Shown: positions 41,230 to 50,231, counted from the stretch's first letter. The stretch is DNA of 64,000 nucleotides from Kibdelosporangium aridum (GCF_900176515.1 NZ_FWXV01000001.1:620001-684000), one strand, 5' to 3'. The notes: generated from the sequence alone by a model not told the origin. Made by a program: numbers and translations.

Positions 41230-42351
41230 ATGAGTGAAGAGATCACCGAGTTCCGCATCGACATCCCGCAGAAGCGACTGGACGACCTGCGCACCCGGCT
41301 GGACGCCACCATCTGGCCTGCCGCGTTACCCGGCGACGGCTGGGACACCGGCGTGCCTGTGAGCTGGCTGCGCGAGATGGTCGACTACTGGCGCACCGAG
41401 TACTCCTGGCGGGACGCCGAAGCCAAGCTGAACGCATACCCGCAGTTCACGACCACCATCGACGGACAGCGGATCTACTTCATGCACGTTCGCTCCCAGA
41501 ACGAGAACGCGACGCCGTTGTTGCTCACGCATGGCTGGCCCGGCTCGGTCGCGGAGTTCCTCACCGTGATCCCGCTGCTGACCGACCAGTTCCACCTGGT
41601 CATCCCCGCGTTGCCGGGCTTTGGCTTCTCGGGCCCCACGAACGACTCCGGTTGGGACACCACCCGGATCGCATGGGCGTGGGCGACGTTGATGGACCGC
41701 CTCGGCTACGAGAAGTTCGGCGTGCAGGGTGGCGACATCGGCGCGGCGGTCAGTCCTGAGGTCGCCCGTGTGGCGCCCGACCGCGTGATCGGCGTGCACC
41801 TCAACGGTCCCATGGCGATCCCGCAGTTCCCGATCCCCGAGGACGAATGGGCGTCGCTGACCGCGCTGGAGCAGGACCGGCTGAACCGGATCCAGGCGTT
41901 CCACGGCGAGGAGTTCGGCTACATCGCGATCCAGTCCACGCGCCCGCAAACGCTGGCGTACGGCCTGGTCGATTCCCCGGTCGGCCAGCTGGCCTGGATC
42001 ATGGACAAGTTCCGCGAGTGGACCCACCCCCGCGAAGCCGACCCCGACAAGATCATCGACCGGGACTGGCTGCTGACCAACGTGATGATCTACTGGCTCA
42101 CCGGGACGGCTGGATCGGCGGGTTATGTCGGCTACGCACAGGACGCCTCGTGGGGCGCGGTCGCGCAGAACTCCGGCGTGCCGACCGCGATGATCGTCTT
42201 CGCGCATGACGCCGGTGTCCGGCGGTACCTCGAACCCGAGCACACGATCGTCCGGTGGACGGACGTGGACCGCGGCGGGCACTTCGCGGCTGTCGAAGAG
42301 CCTGAGCTGCTGGTGGCCGACATCCGTGAGTTCTTCGCCGGGCTCAAGTAA
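41230..42351 (+). CDS. Epoxide hydrolase (EHN family alpha/beta hydrolase)
   Basis: The protein has 373 residues from ATG 41230 (MSEEITEFRIDIPQKRLDDL). It has the epoxide-hydrolase N-terminal domain (1-110), LLLTHGWPGSVAEFL (oxyanion HGWPGS), the nucleophile Asp169 in FGVQGGDIGAAV, and the general-base His in RGGHFAAVEEPELL near the C-terminus. Ring-opening of an epoxide to a diol is expected; the substrate is unknown. It is probably controlled by the divergent WYL regulator. The end overlaps the convergent response-regulator gene by 8 bases. Confidence 0.92.
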   Translation: MSEEITEFRIDIPQKRLDDLRTRLDATIWPAALPGDGWDTGVPVSWLREMVDYWRTEYSWRDAEAKLNAYPQFTTTIDGQRIYFMHVRSQNENATPLLLTHGWPGSVAEFLTVIPLLTDQFHLVIPALPGFGFSGPTNDSGWDTTRIAWAWATLMDRLGYEKFGVQGGDIGAAVSPEVARVAPDRVIGVHLNGPMAIPQFPIPEDEWASLTALEQDRLNRIQAFHGEEFGYIAIQSTRPQTLAYGLVDSPVGQLAWIMDKFREWTHPREADPDKIIDRDWLLTNVMIYWLTGTAGSAGYVGYAQDASWGAVAQNSGVPTAMIVFAHDAGVRRYLEPEHTIVRWTDVDRGGHFAAVEEPELLVADIREFFAGLK

Positions 42352-42994
42352 GACCCGACTGGTATGCGAAGACCACGAGCTGCGCGCGGTCACGGGCGCC
42401 GAGCTTGATCATGGCGCGGCTGACGTGGGTACGGGCGGTGGCAGGGCTGACGACGAGACGCTCGGCGATCTCGTCGTTGGTCAGGCCTTCGCCGACCAGC
42501 CCGACGATTTCCAGTTCGCGTTGGGTCAGCGTGCCCAGCTGCGGGTGCGGTTTGACCGTGCGCGACGGGCCGGAAGCGAACTCACTGATCACGCGGCGAG
42601 TCACCGAAGGCGACAGCAACGCACCGCCGCCCGCGACGAGCTTGATCGCCGAGACGAGCTCGTCCGGTTTGGTGTCCTTGAGCAGGAACCCGCTTGCGCC
42701 GTACCGCAAAGCGTCGAAGACGTACTCGTCGAGCTCGAACGTGGTCAGCACGATGATCTTGGTGTCGGCCAGTTCGGGAGTCGCCACGATCCGCCGGGTG
42801 GCCTCGATACCGTCGATGCCCGGCATCCGGATGTCCATCAGCACGACGTCTGGCTTGGTTTGCGAAGCCGCGGCCACTGCCGCCAGACCGTCGGCCGCCT
42901 CACCGGCGAAGGCAAGACCGTCCTCGTTCTCCACGAGTGTGCGCAGACCGACCCGGATCAGGTCCTGGTCGTCGACGATCAACACCCGGATCAT
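42344..42994 (-). CDS. NarL/LuxR-type response regulator
   Basis: The protein has 216 residues. The receiver domain has the phosphorylatable Asp in VVLMDIRMPGIDGIEATRR (about residue 53). The C-terminal LuxR HTH reads LTQRELEIVGLVGEGLTNDEIAERLVVSPATARTHVSR. It is translated with the histidine kinase upstream (4-base overlap). It is the last gene of a five-gene operon and probably controls that operon's ABC exporter. The twin palindromes at 46354-46395 are possible sites. Confidence 0.94.
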   Translation of the reverse strand: MIRVLIVDDQDLIRVGLRTLVENEDGLAFAGEAADGLAAVAAASQTKPDVVLMDIRMPGIDGIEATRRIVATPELADTKIIVLTTFELDEYVFDALRYGASGFLLKDTKPDELVSAIKLVAGGGALLSPSVTRRVISEFASGPSRTVKPHPQLGTLTQRELEIVGLVGEGLTNDEIAERLVVSPATARTHVSRAMIKLGARDRAQLVVFAYQSGLT

Positions 42995-44070
42995 GCGTCC
43001 CCCTTCGCAGGTATCGCCGCCCGCACCTCGAACAGGCCGTCGGCGGTGGGCCCGGCGCTGAACTGCCCGCCCAACGCGGTGACTCTCTCACGCATCCCCG
43101 GGATGCCGAACCCGTCACCCGCCGACACTCCGTTGGCAGGGTTGGACACGGCGATGTCGACGGCGTCGTCCGAGTAGCTGACCTTGACCGTGGCCCGCTT
43201 GACCGGGCTGTGCTTGAGCACGTTCGTCAGCGACTCCTGCACGATCCGGTAACCGGCAAGATCTACCGCTGCGGGCAAAGCGCGTTGCGTACCAACGACA
43301 TTGAGCCGGACTTCCACGCCGGCGTGACTCATCCGGTCGGTCAACTCGGGCAACAGGTTCAGGCCGGGCACTGGGGCGCGGCCGCGGACCACGGTCAGCG
43401 TGGCGCGCAGTTCGTCCAGCGCCCCGGTGCTGGTCTCGCTGATCGCCTTCAGCGCGATCTCGGCCTGCTCAGGCTTCTTGGCCAGCAGGTGCAGCGCGAT
43501 GTCCGCCTGCATCTTGATCGCCGCGAGGCCGTGGCCGACGACGTCGTGCACCTCCTGGGCGACCCGCAGACGTTCGTCGGAAACGCGTTCCCTGATCGCT
43601 TCCGCCCTCGCGCGTTCGGCGGCTTCCCGGTTCACCCGGACCATCACGCCCACAGCCAGCGGGATGATCGCGAAGCCGCTCGCCGGTATCAGCCCGTACA
43701 GGCCACTTGCCGAGGCCGGGTGCACGAACAAATGCGTGACTTCGACCGCCAGCGCGATCAAGGTGGCTGTCGCGGCCCGGTTCAGCGGCAGGTGACGGCC
43801 CACGGTGTACGTGGCGACCGAGAACGTGAACATGACCGGCCCGTACGGGTAGGTCAACCAGAGGTATGTCGTGAGCACGGCGACGTTGGCGGCCAATGTC
43901 GCTTCCGGCCAACGCTGCCTGGCGGCCAGCACCAGTCCGGTGCCGGCCGCCAAGGCGAATCCGAGCAGGTCGATCGGCCTGTCGACGGTGGTCATGTTGT
44001 GCAGCGCCGCGGACGAGACCACAGCGACCGCCGCGAGGACCACCGCCAGCGCGATGTCGCCGATCTTCAT
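42991..44070 (-). CDS. Sensor histidine kinase (HisKA_3 type)
   Basis: The protein has 359 residues. The N-terminal ~150 residues contain several membrane helices with very short outside loops, typical of intramembrane-sensing kinases that watch an ABC exporter or the membrane itself. The phospho-acceptor His lies in LRVAQEVHDVVGHGLAAIKMQ. The HATPase domain has GYRIVQESLTNVLKHS and GDGFGIPGMRERVTALGGQF. It pairs with the response regulator downstream. Confidence 0.93.
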   Translation of the reverse strand: MKIGDIALAVVLAAVAVVSSAALHNMTTVDRPIDLLGFALAAGTGLVLAARQRWPEATLAANVAVLTTYLWLTYPYGPVMFTFSVATYTVGRHLPLNRAATATLIALAVEVTHLFVHPASASGLYGLIPASGFAIIPLAVGVMVRVNREAAERARAEAIRERVSDERLRVAQEVHDVVGHGLAAIKMQADIALHLLAKKPEQAEIALKAISETSTGALDELRATLTVVRGRAPVPGLNLLPELTDRMSHAGVEVRLNVVGTQRALPAAVDLAGYRIVQESLTNVLKHSPVKRATVKVSYSDDAVDIAVSNPANGVSAGDGFGIPGMRERVTALGGQFSAGPTADGLFEVRAAIPAKGDA

Positions 44071-44083
44071 GTCCCGCTCCGGT

Positions 44084-44899
44084 TCACTTGATGTCTCGCC
44101 GCTGCAGCAGCCAACCGCCCACCACGGAGAATGCCAGCAGGTAGGCCACGATGACCACGGTTGCCTGGCCGCCGCCCACGATCGGGTCGACTCCCGGCGG
44201 GCCCGAGCCGATCAGCGACGCCACCAGTGCGCCCGCGTTCGGCCCCGGCAGGCCCTTCTGCATGTCGCCGACCCAGCCGAGCAGCGGCGCCGCGATCGAG
44301 GACAGCAGGTTCTGGATGGCCAGCATCCACACCAGGCCGAGCCCGATCGGCATCGCGACGCCCCGGAACACGATGCCCAGCACCACACCGAGCGCGCCCC
44401 ACATCATCGTGACCAGCCAGCCCGCGCCGAACCCGGTCAGGATGTCCACGACGGACGGCCAGTTCATCGGCTGGTCCTCCAACGCGGCGACCACGACACT
44501 CGCGGCCGCGGCGAAGGCCAGCAACACGACGACGAACATGAACACGCCTGCCGCGACCGTGATCAGCTTCGCCGAATAGGCCCGGATGCGTGAAGGCCGT
44601 TGGGAGAGCACGGTTTTCCACGTCTCCCAGCCGTACTCACTGCCCGCGACGAGCACGCCGAAGATCAACGCGAGCGCGCCGACGAACAGCGGGAGCCCGC
44701 CGATCGCACTGGCCACGAACTGCTCCGGCAACATCGCGGCGAGCCCGCGGCTGACCGGTCCCGTGGCCGTCCCGGTGAAGCCCGCATACGGGATCACGTA
44801 AGCGAAAGTGAGTGTCTGCATGACCGCGATGCCCAGCAGCAGCCAGATCGCCGGCCGGTGCACCTGCTTGGTGATCTCGGCCCTGATGTCAGTCAACAT
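44084..44899 (-). CDS. ABC-2 type transporter permease
   Basis: The protein has 271 residues from ATG 44899, preceded by GGAGG at 8 bases; the GTG three codons earlier overlaps the RBS. Six membrane segments are visible, with LIFGVLVAGSEYGWETWKTVLSQRPSR in the first cytoplasmic loop, the usual ABC-2 signature. It works with the adjacent ATPase to export a drug, peptide or lipid. The gene overlaps the ATPase gene's end by 11 bases. Confidence 0.92.
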   Translation of the reverse strand: MLTDIRAEITKQVHRPAIWLLLGIAVMQTLTFAYVIPYAGFTGTATGPVSRGLAAMLPEQFVASAIGGLPLFVGALALIFGVLVAGSEYGWETWKTVLSQRPSRIRAYSAKLITVAAGVFMFVVVLLAFAAAASVVVAALEDQPMNWPSVVDILTGFGAGWLVTMMWGALGVVLGIVFRGVAMPIGLGLVWMLAIQNLLSSIAAPLLGWVGDMQKGLPGPNAGALVASLIGSGPPGVDPIVGGGQATVVIVAYLLAFSVVGGWLLQRRDIK

Positions 44900-45785
44900 C
44901 GTGGGCACCTCCTGTCAGCTCAAGGAATGCCTGCTCCAGATCCGGTTCACGCCAGCGCAGCTCGCTGACCGCGATTCCGGCGCCGACCAGTTCGGCGTTG
45001 ATCTTCGCGGCCTGGTCGGCCTCGATCTCCAGGTCGAACGCCGTGCTGTCGCCCAGCACTCGCTCGTCTCCGAGCAGTGCCGAGAGCACGGTTTGCGCGC
45101 GGTCGTGCGGATGCGCGACCACTCGTAACGTCCCGCCTGCACGCAGTTCGGCAACAGTCGTCTCGGCGACCAGTTCGCCTTGCGTGATCACACCGACGCG
45201 GTCACAGATCTGCTCGACCTCGGCCAGCAGATGGCTGGACAACAACACCGTGCAACCGCTGGCCGCCAGCTCGCGGATGGTGACTCGCATGTCGGCCATC
45301 CCGGCCGGGTCAAGCCCGTTGGTCGGCTCGTCGAGGATGAGCAGTTCGGGCTTCTTGAGCAGCGCCGCGGCGAGGCCGAGGCGCTGCTTCATGCCCAGCG
45401 AGTACGTCGAATACCGGTCACCGGAACGGCCGGACAGGCCGACAACGTCCAGCACTTCGTCCACTCTGGACCGTGCGACGCCCGCGTGATCCGACAGGAC
45501 AACGAGGTTCTTGCGGCCGGACAGGTACGGGTAGAACGCCGGTCCTTCGATCAGCGCGCCGACCTTGTCCAGATAGCCCGGTCCTGGCGGCTTGCCGAGC
45601 AGCCGGACACTGCCCGACGTCGGCCGGATCAGGCCGAGCAGCATGCGCAGTGTCGTCGTCTTGCCCGCGCCGTTCGGGCCGAGGAATCCGTAGACCTCAC
45701 CAGGCCGCACGGTCAGGCTGACGTTCTTGACCGCTTTTGTGTCGCCGAAGTTCTTGGCGAGCTTGGTCGTCTCGACAGGGTTCAT
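44889..45785 (-). CDS. ABC transporter ATP-binding protein (DrrA/bacitracin-exporter type)
   Basis: The protein has 298 residues from ATG 45785 (RBS AGGAAGG); a much longer frame upstream overlaps the membrane-protein gene and is rejected. It has Walker A FLGPNGAGKTTTLRML, signature YSLGMKQRLGLAAAL, Walker B LLILDEPTNGLDPAGM and H-loop VLLSSHLLAEVEQ. A C-terminal ~80-residue domain is typical of DrrA/NatA-type exporters. Confidence 0.95.
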   Translation of the reverse strand: MNPVETTKLAKNFGDTKAVKNVSLTVRPGEVYGFLGPNGAGKTTTLRMLLGLIRPTSGSVRLLGKPPGPGYLDKVGALIEGPAFYPYLSGRKNLVVLSDHAGVARSRVDEVLDVVGLSGRSGDRYSTYSLGMKQRLGLAAALLKKPELLILDEPTNGLDPAGMADMRVTIRELAASGCTVLLSSHLLAEVEQICDRVGVITQGELVAETTVAELRAGGTLRVVAHPHDRAQTVLSALLGDERVLGDSTAFDLEIEADQAAKINAELVGAGIAVSELRWREPDLEQAFLELTGGAHDVD

Positions 45786-46318
45786 GACTTGTCCTTCCTG
45801 AGCCGTCCCCACGGCTTGATGACGGAGATGACGGTCGCGAAGATCACCGCGCTGGTGGACACGATCGGCGGGAACGCCATGCTGTCGGGCGGCATGGCGG
45901 CCACTCCTCGGCCGAACTCGGCAGCCTCCTGCACACCGGTACGCAGCGAGAAGATGACAAGCAGCACCAGCACGATGTTCATGACCAGCTTCACGAACAC
46001 CCACCAGTACTTGACCAGCCCGTACTTGCTGAACAGCCCAAGCACGATCCCGCTGACCAGGCACACGACGCCGGTGATGATCAACGGCCACACGGCGAAC
46101 AGCTCAAGCGCCTGATACGCGACGGCGGCGGTTGCCGGATCGGACGTCCACATCGCGGTGAACACCAGCACACCGAGCACCAGGTCCATCCCGATCCACG
46201 CACCCGCGGCGACGATGTGGACGATCAGCCACGCCTTGCGCGCACCCTTGCCCAGCCTTCTCGGTTTCGCCCTCGCCGGTGCCGGGCGCCTCGGCGGGGT
46301 CAGCACGTTCGTTGTCAT
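45782..46318 (-). CDS. Small integral membrane protein (DUF2269-like)
   Basis: The protein has 178 residues from ATG 46318 (MTTNVLTPPRRPAPARAKPRR). A basic Pro/Arg N-terminus precedes four membrane helices: KAWLIVHIVAAGAWIGMDLVLGVLVF, LFAVWPLIITGVVCLVSGIVLGLF, VFVKLVMNIVLVLLVIFSL and FPPIVSTSAVIFATVISV. The HIVAAGAWIGMDL motif resembles DUF2269/CopD-like membrane proteins. It is the first gene of the ABC/two-component operon (4-base overlap with the ATPase gene). Its role with the exporter is unknown. Confidence 0.75.
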   Translation of the reverse strand: MTTNVLTPPRRPAPARAKPRRLGKGARKAWLIVHIVAAGAWIGMDLVLGVLVFTAMWTSDPATAAVAYQALELFAVWPLIITGVVCLVSGIVLGLFSKYGLVKYWWVFVKLVMNIVLVLLVIFSLRTGVQEAAEFGRGVAAMPPDSMAFPPIVSTSAVIFATVISVIKPWGRLRKDKS

Positions 46319-46353
46319 GCCTGGAATCGTCGCCGGGCAGGCGGCTTGAGACG

Positions 46354-46369
46354 TCCGCACGTGTGCGGA
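46354..46369. promoter_or_regulatory. Palindrome 1 upstream of the ABC/two-component operon
   Basis: TCCGCAC-GT-GTGCGGA has 7-bp perfect arms. It lies 36 bases before the operon's first start codon. Confidence 0.6.
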
Positions 46370-46375
46370 TCTTGA

Positions 46376-46395
46376 CGTACGCAGATCTGCGTACG
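46376..46395. promoter_or_regulatory. Palindrome 2 upstream of the ABC/two-component operon
   Basis: CGTACGCAGATCTGCGTACG is a perfect 20-bp palindrome. Its centre is about 24 bases (a little over two helical turns) from the centre of palindrome 1. It is a strong operator candidate for the operon's own response regulator or another dimeric factor. Confidence 0.65.
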
Positions 46396-46595
46396 CCGGG
46401 CAGCGCGCCGTGCGTGTGAAATGCACGCCAAGATTCCGCACAAAAGCGGGATCGCGAATATGTCTGTGTGTCATCCACCGCAGTACCGGATCGCGGTGGG
46501 CGGTACATTGCCCGCGCGTTCCGGAAAAATTTCCAAGATCGCATGAAGAATCGCTGCTCTGCCGACTCTCTTCCGGTGCGTGAAGGGAGAGAGTC

Positions 46596-46820
46596 GTGCG
46601 GGATCGAATTCGTGTTCGTCGGTCGGCGAAGCGAGGGGGTCGTTGTTCGTGTTCGACGCTTGGGCCGGTGCAAACGCTGTCCGGTGCGGCGTGGTTGACG
46701 GTGTGGCTTGGGTTTCTGCTGTCGATCGTCGCCGTCGTGATCAGCGATCTCGACAATGTGATTGCGTTGCTGCAAGCAACCGTCACATTGGTGGTGACGA
46801 CGATTGAACGTCGCCGATAA
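46596..46820 (+). CDS. Possible small membrane protein
   Basis: The frame encodes 74 residues from GTG 46596, with AAGGGAGAGA just upstream. A strongly basic N-terminus (RDRIRVRRSAKRGGRC) is followed by two hydrophobic stretches, SGAAWLTVWLGFLLSIVAVVI and VIALLQATVTLVVTTI, ending ERRR. The RBS, the hydrophobic pattern and location in an otherwise empty gap favour a real small gene, but no family is recognised. The sequence around it (46821-47038) holds nothing else that I can support. Confidence 0.4.
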   Translation: MRDRIRVRRSAKRGGRCSCSTLGPVQTLSGAAWLTVWLGFLLSIVAVVISDLDNVIALLQATVTLVVTTIERRR

Positions 46821-47038
46821 CGCTTTTACCTGCGGTTATCGGATTTTCAAGATTGTTTGGTTTTCGCGCGGAGATTCGGGGTTCTCGGTGCTCTGAAGGG
46901 GAGTCGTGGCATCCGGCGTGAAGGAGACGCTATGCGGACCAGTCCGGTCTGATTTTACGAGTTGTTGCGGTCGTGTGCGCCATTGTGGTTGGCCGACCTC
47001 CGTCGTCGCCGCGTGAACGGGCGGTGACGCGGGTGGAC

Positions 47039-48673
47039 ATGCAGATCAAGGATCTGGGGATCCGGGCAGGCAGCAGGGACCCGTATGTCCGCAAGACAGC
47101 GGGAGACGAACTGGTCGGCCTGCTCCGGCAGGACGACGGGTACGCCGAGGAGGCCGTCGCGGCGCTGTGCGACGCGGAGCGTCCCCGGCTCTTCCACTTC
47201 TTCTCGGTCCGCGTCCGGGACGAGCAGGAGGCCTTCGACCTCACCGAGAAAGTGATCGAGAAGGTGGTTGCCGCCTTCTCGCGCAAGCCTCTGCGGCTCG
47301 AGTACGGAGTCAGGTCGTTCTACAAGTACGTCTACACGGTCGCCACTCATGATGTCGGGCGTTACCTGAACAAACGCAAGCGGTCGATATCCGTCGAGCC
47401 GGAGCTGTTCGACATGACCGATCAATGGTCCCGGCAGCCGTCGCCGGAGGAACTCGCTCGCAGCAAGGAGATGTACAAATGGCTGCGGCAGGCCGCCGTG
47501 GACATCCCCGACGAGTTGAACCTGCTGATGCTCGCGCACGGATTAGGACTGCCACGCGACGAGCTCATCGAGGTCAGCGGCATTCCCGCGGCCAAGTTCG
47601 ACCGTCGGCTGCACGCCGCGAAGACCAAAGTGATCGATCGGTTCGTCTGCCTTTTCCTCGCGCGCACTCGTGGCCAAGCGGGGAGTCCCGAGACATGTGC
47701 CGGATTGGTGGATCAGCTTGCGAAGATTCGTCCCGCATGGGCGGCGACGCAAGCCTTCACCACGCCGGTGTACAAAATGGTCAAGCGGCACCTCGGCTCC
47801 TGCGAACCCTGCCAAGCGCAGTACGAGGACAAAAAGCGGCGTGGCCTGCGCCCCGAGTTCCTGGGCATGCCGCTCATCGCGATGCCGGACCACATGCGCG
47901 ACGAGGCCGCCACAGTCGTCACCTCGGTGCGTTCGTCGGCGATTCCCATGCCTCGGCGTCCGAGAATCCCAAAGAAAGCCCAGGCCATGATCTCTGCTGG
48001 AGTGACGGCCGCCGCTGTGGCCGCGGTGTTCTTGTTCATTCCGGACAGTCCAGCAGACACTCAGGCACGAGACACCAGCGACAAATCGGTCGAGACGACC
48101 ACTTCCAGTACGTCGACCGAGTCGCCGACATCGTCATCGAGCACGGTGGCGCCACCGACCAGCATCACGAACTCGTCGACCAGGAAACCGGCGCCCTCGA
48201 CACGGCCGAGCACTCCGACGCTCAATCCATCCACGCCGGTGAGTACGCCACCGACGACAGCCACGAGCACGACAACCGGTACGACATCGTCTGCCCCGCC
48301 GCCACCGCTGCAGATCACTCTGGCCACATCGGCCGCGGCGTGCCATCCGGCGCAAACGTGTGATCCGGTGCCCGCGTGCGACACCTGCTCGGCCAACTAC
48401 GTCGGCAAATGCACTGAAGGGGTGACACTGCAGTTCAAGACGATCATCAAGGTGAACCGAGGGCCGACCGAGCTGAAGTTCCGGTGGCTGGTCAACGGGA
48501 CACCGATGAACGCCGAAGCCGTGTCGTTCCCCCAATCGGGTCCGCAACAGACCTGGGTGGGGCAAGTCACCGTGCTGTACGCGTCGTCCGGTCCGTGGAC
48601 CGCGCAGCTGGAAGTCCTGTCACCGCAGGCGAAGAAGTCCAACACCCCGCAGGCGGTGATCACCTGCACGTAA
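47039..48673 (+). CDS. Sigma factor-like / zinc anti-sigma / transmembrane / extracytoplasmic domain fusion
   Basis: The protein has 544 residues from ATG 47039; an in-frame GTG at 46973 would add 22 residues. Residues 20-118 resemble ECF sigma region 2 (AEEAVAALCDAERPRLFHFF ... SFYKYVYTVATHDVGRYLNK). Residues 150-205 resemble region 4 with an HTH (LMLAHGLGLPRDELIEVSGI). Residues 218-262 contain a zinc anti-sigma-type motif: Cys220 then H251-x3-C255-x2-C258 (KRHLGSCEPCQAQ). A single membrane helix (316-334), a Ser/Thr/Pro-rich stalk (345-425) and a Cys-rich domain (430-544) follow. The layout implies a membrane-tethered sigma factor controlled by an outside signal, perhaps released by proteolysis. 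Confidence 0.78.
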   Translation: MQIKDLGIRAGSRDPYVRKTAGDELVGLLRQDDGYAEEAVAALCDAERPRLFHFFSVRVRDEQEAFDLTEKVIEKVVAAFSRKPLRLEYGVRSFYKYVYTVATHDVGRYLNKRKRSISVEPELFDMTDQWSRQPSPEELARSKEMYKWLRQAAVDIPDELNLLMLAHGLGLPRDELIEVSGIPAAKFDRRLHAAKTKVIDRFVCLFLARTRGQAGSPETCAGLVDQLAKIRPAWAATQAFTTPVYKMVKRHLGSCEPCQAQYEDKKRRGLRPEFLGMPLIAMPDHMRDEAATVVTSVRSSAIPMPRRPRIPKKAQAMISAGVTAAAVAAVFLFIPDSPADTQARDTSDKSVETTTSSTSTESPTSSSSTVAPPTSITNSSTRKPAPSTRPSTPTLNPSTPVSTPPTTATSTTTGTTSSAPPPPLQITLATSAAACHPAQTCDPVPACDTCSANYVGKCTEGVTLQFKTIIKVNRGPTELKFRWLVNGTPMNAEAVSFPQSGPQQTWVGQVTVLYASSGPWTAQLEVLSPQAKKSNTPQAVITCT

Positions 48674-48780
48674 GTCCACAAGGGACTGATCCACGTGAAA
48701 CCAAGATCATCGGAATACGCTGGGGCGCGCTGTGGTTGACGCACCTGTTCGGCCAGTTCAACTCGCCTGTGGAGGCTGCG

Positions 48781-49674
48781 ATGCGCGCCCTGGTCACGAC
48801 TCCCGACACCAAGTTCGGGCTGCTGTTGAAGGAGGCGCCTGACCCGGTCCCGTCGGCCGATCAGGTGATCATCGAAGTGAAGAACGCGTCACTGAATCAC
48901 GGGGACGTGGCGATGGCGGCTGGTGCTGCCCCTGGCCGGGTCCAAGGCTGGGACGCCGCGGGCGTGGTGGTCCAGGCCGCGGCCGACGGCACCGGGCCCG
49001 AGGTCGGTGCCCGAGTGGTGAGCTTCGGGCCGAACGGGGCATGGGCGGAGAAGCGCGCGGTATCGGTGAAGGAACTGGCGGTCGTGCCGGACTCAGTAGA
49101 CCTGGCAGTCGCGTCGACGCTGCCGGTAGCCGGAGTCACGGCGGCCCGCGCACTGCACCGTTCTGGTGACTTGGCAGGCAAGCGTGTCCTGATCACAGGG
49201 GCGTCCGGCGGCGTCGGGCGGTATGCGATCCAGATCGCGACGCAGGAAGGCGCGCACGTCGTCGCCCTCGCGCGACGTGGTGACGGACTCGCCGAGCTCG
49301 GCGCGAAGGAGGTCGTCGCCGACCTGGACAACGTCGAGCCGGTGGACATCGTCCTGGAGAACGTCGGCGGCCCGACCCTCGTACGGTCATGGGAACTGCT
49401 GAAGACCGGCGGCGTGCTGCAGAGCATCGGGTGGACGTCGATGGAACCCGCGGTGTTCCAGCCGTATGCCACGGTCACCGACCCGAAATCCCTTGTCGCC
49501 TTCCAGTCGGGCAACCACTACGCCTCGGACCTCGAGTACCTGCTCAAGCTGGTCGCCGACGGCAAGCTGAAGGTGGACATCGGCTGGCGTGGCTCGTGGA
49601 CCGAGTTCGACGAGGCCGCGGCCGCGTTGTTCGGCCGTCAGGTCTCCGGCAAGGCCGTTCTGGACGTCGACTAG
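48781..49674 (+). CDS. Zinc-independent MDR oxidoreductase (quinone-oxidoreductase-like)
   Basis: The protein has 297 residues from ATG 48781 (RBS GGAGG); earlier in-frame codons run through the previous gene. It has an MDR N-terminal domain (ALVTTPDTKFGLLLKEAPDPVPS, NASLNHGDVAMAAG) without the catalytic-zinc Cys. The Rossmann motif reads VLITGASGGVGRYAIQIATQEG. It is an NADPH-dependent reductase of quinones or enones. The end shares CTAG with the convergent sigma-factor gene. Confidence 0.9.
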   Translation: MRALVTTPDTKFGLLLKEAPDPVPSADQVIIEVKNASLNHGDVAMAAGAAPGRVQGWDAAGVVVQAAADGTGPEVGARVVSFGPNGAWAEKRAVSVKELAVVPDSVDLAVASTLPVAGVTAARALHRSGDLAGKRVLITGASGGVGRYAIQIATQEGAHVVALARRGDGLAELGAKEVVADLDNVEPVDIVLENVGGPTLVRSWELLKTGGVLQSIGWTSMEPAVFQPYATVTDPKSLVAFQSGNHYASDLEYLLKLVADGKLKVDIGWRGSWTEFDEAAAALFGRQVSGKAVLDVD

Positions 49675-50231
49675 GCGAACCGCCGCCGAGGTGTGTCGCT
49701 GTCCCTCATGGACGTGATCAGGTCGTCACGGGCCCGCGCGACCCGCGACCGGATCGTGCCGACCGGACAGTCGCAGACCTCGGCGGCGTCGGCGTAGGAC
49801 AACCCCAGGGTCTGCGTGAGCACGAAGGCCTCGCGCCGCTCGGTGTCGAGCGAGCGGATGAGTTCCTCGAGGACGACGCTCTCCTCGAATCCGGCGGCCT
49901 GCTGAACCCGCTCGGCGGCGGCCTGCCAGTCGGAGACGTCCGCATGACGCGGCCGGACCTGCGCGGCCCTGATCTGGTCGACGACCACGCGGCGTGCGAT
50001 GGAAAGCAGCCAGGTCCGCGCGGACGACCGCCCCTCGAAACGGGCCAAGCTGCCGAGCGCGCGCAGGTAGGTCTCCTGGGCGAGGTCGTCGGCGAGCTTC
50101 GGATCGGCCAGGTGGGCGACGAACCGCCACACGTCACGCTGCGTCGCACGGATGAACCGCTCAAGGGCGGTCCGGTCCCCACGCCGGGCCGCGAACGCCA
50201 GCTGGGTGATCTCGGTGTCCTCAGGCCTCAC
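49671..50231 (-). CDS. sigC: ECF RNA polymerase sigma factor, SigC-like
   Basis: The protein has 186 residues from GTG 50231. The sequence ALERFIRATQRDVWRFVAHL ... ADDLAQETYLRALGSLARF ... SSARTWLLSIARRVVVDQIR closely follows mycobacterial SigC in region 2. Region 4 has REAFVLTQTLGLSYADAAEVCDCPVGTIRSRVARARDDL. No anti-sigma gene is adjacent, as is also true of sigC in mycobacteria. The symbol rests on similarity recalled from sequence, not a search. Confidence 0.88.
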   Translation of the reverse strand: MRPEDTEITQLAFAARRGDRTALERFIRATQRDVWRFVAHLADPKLADDLAQETYLRALGSLARFEGRSSARTWLLSIARRVVVDQIRAAQVRPRHADVSDWQAAAERVQQAAGFEESVVLEELIRSLDTERREAFVLTQTLGLSYADAAEVCDCPVGTIRSRVARARDDLITSMRDSDTPRRRFA

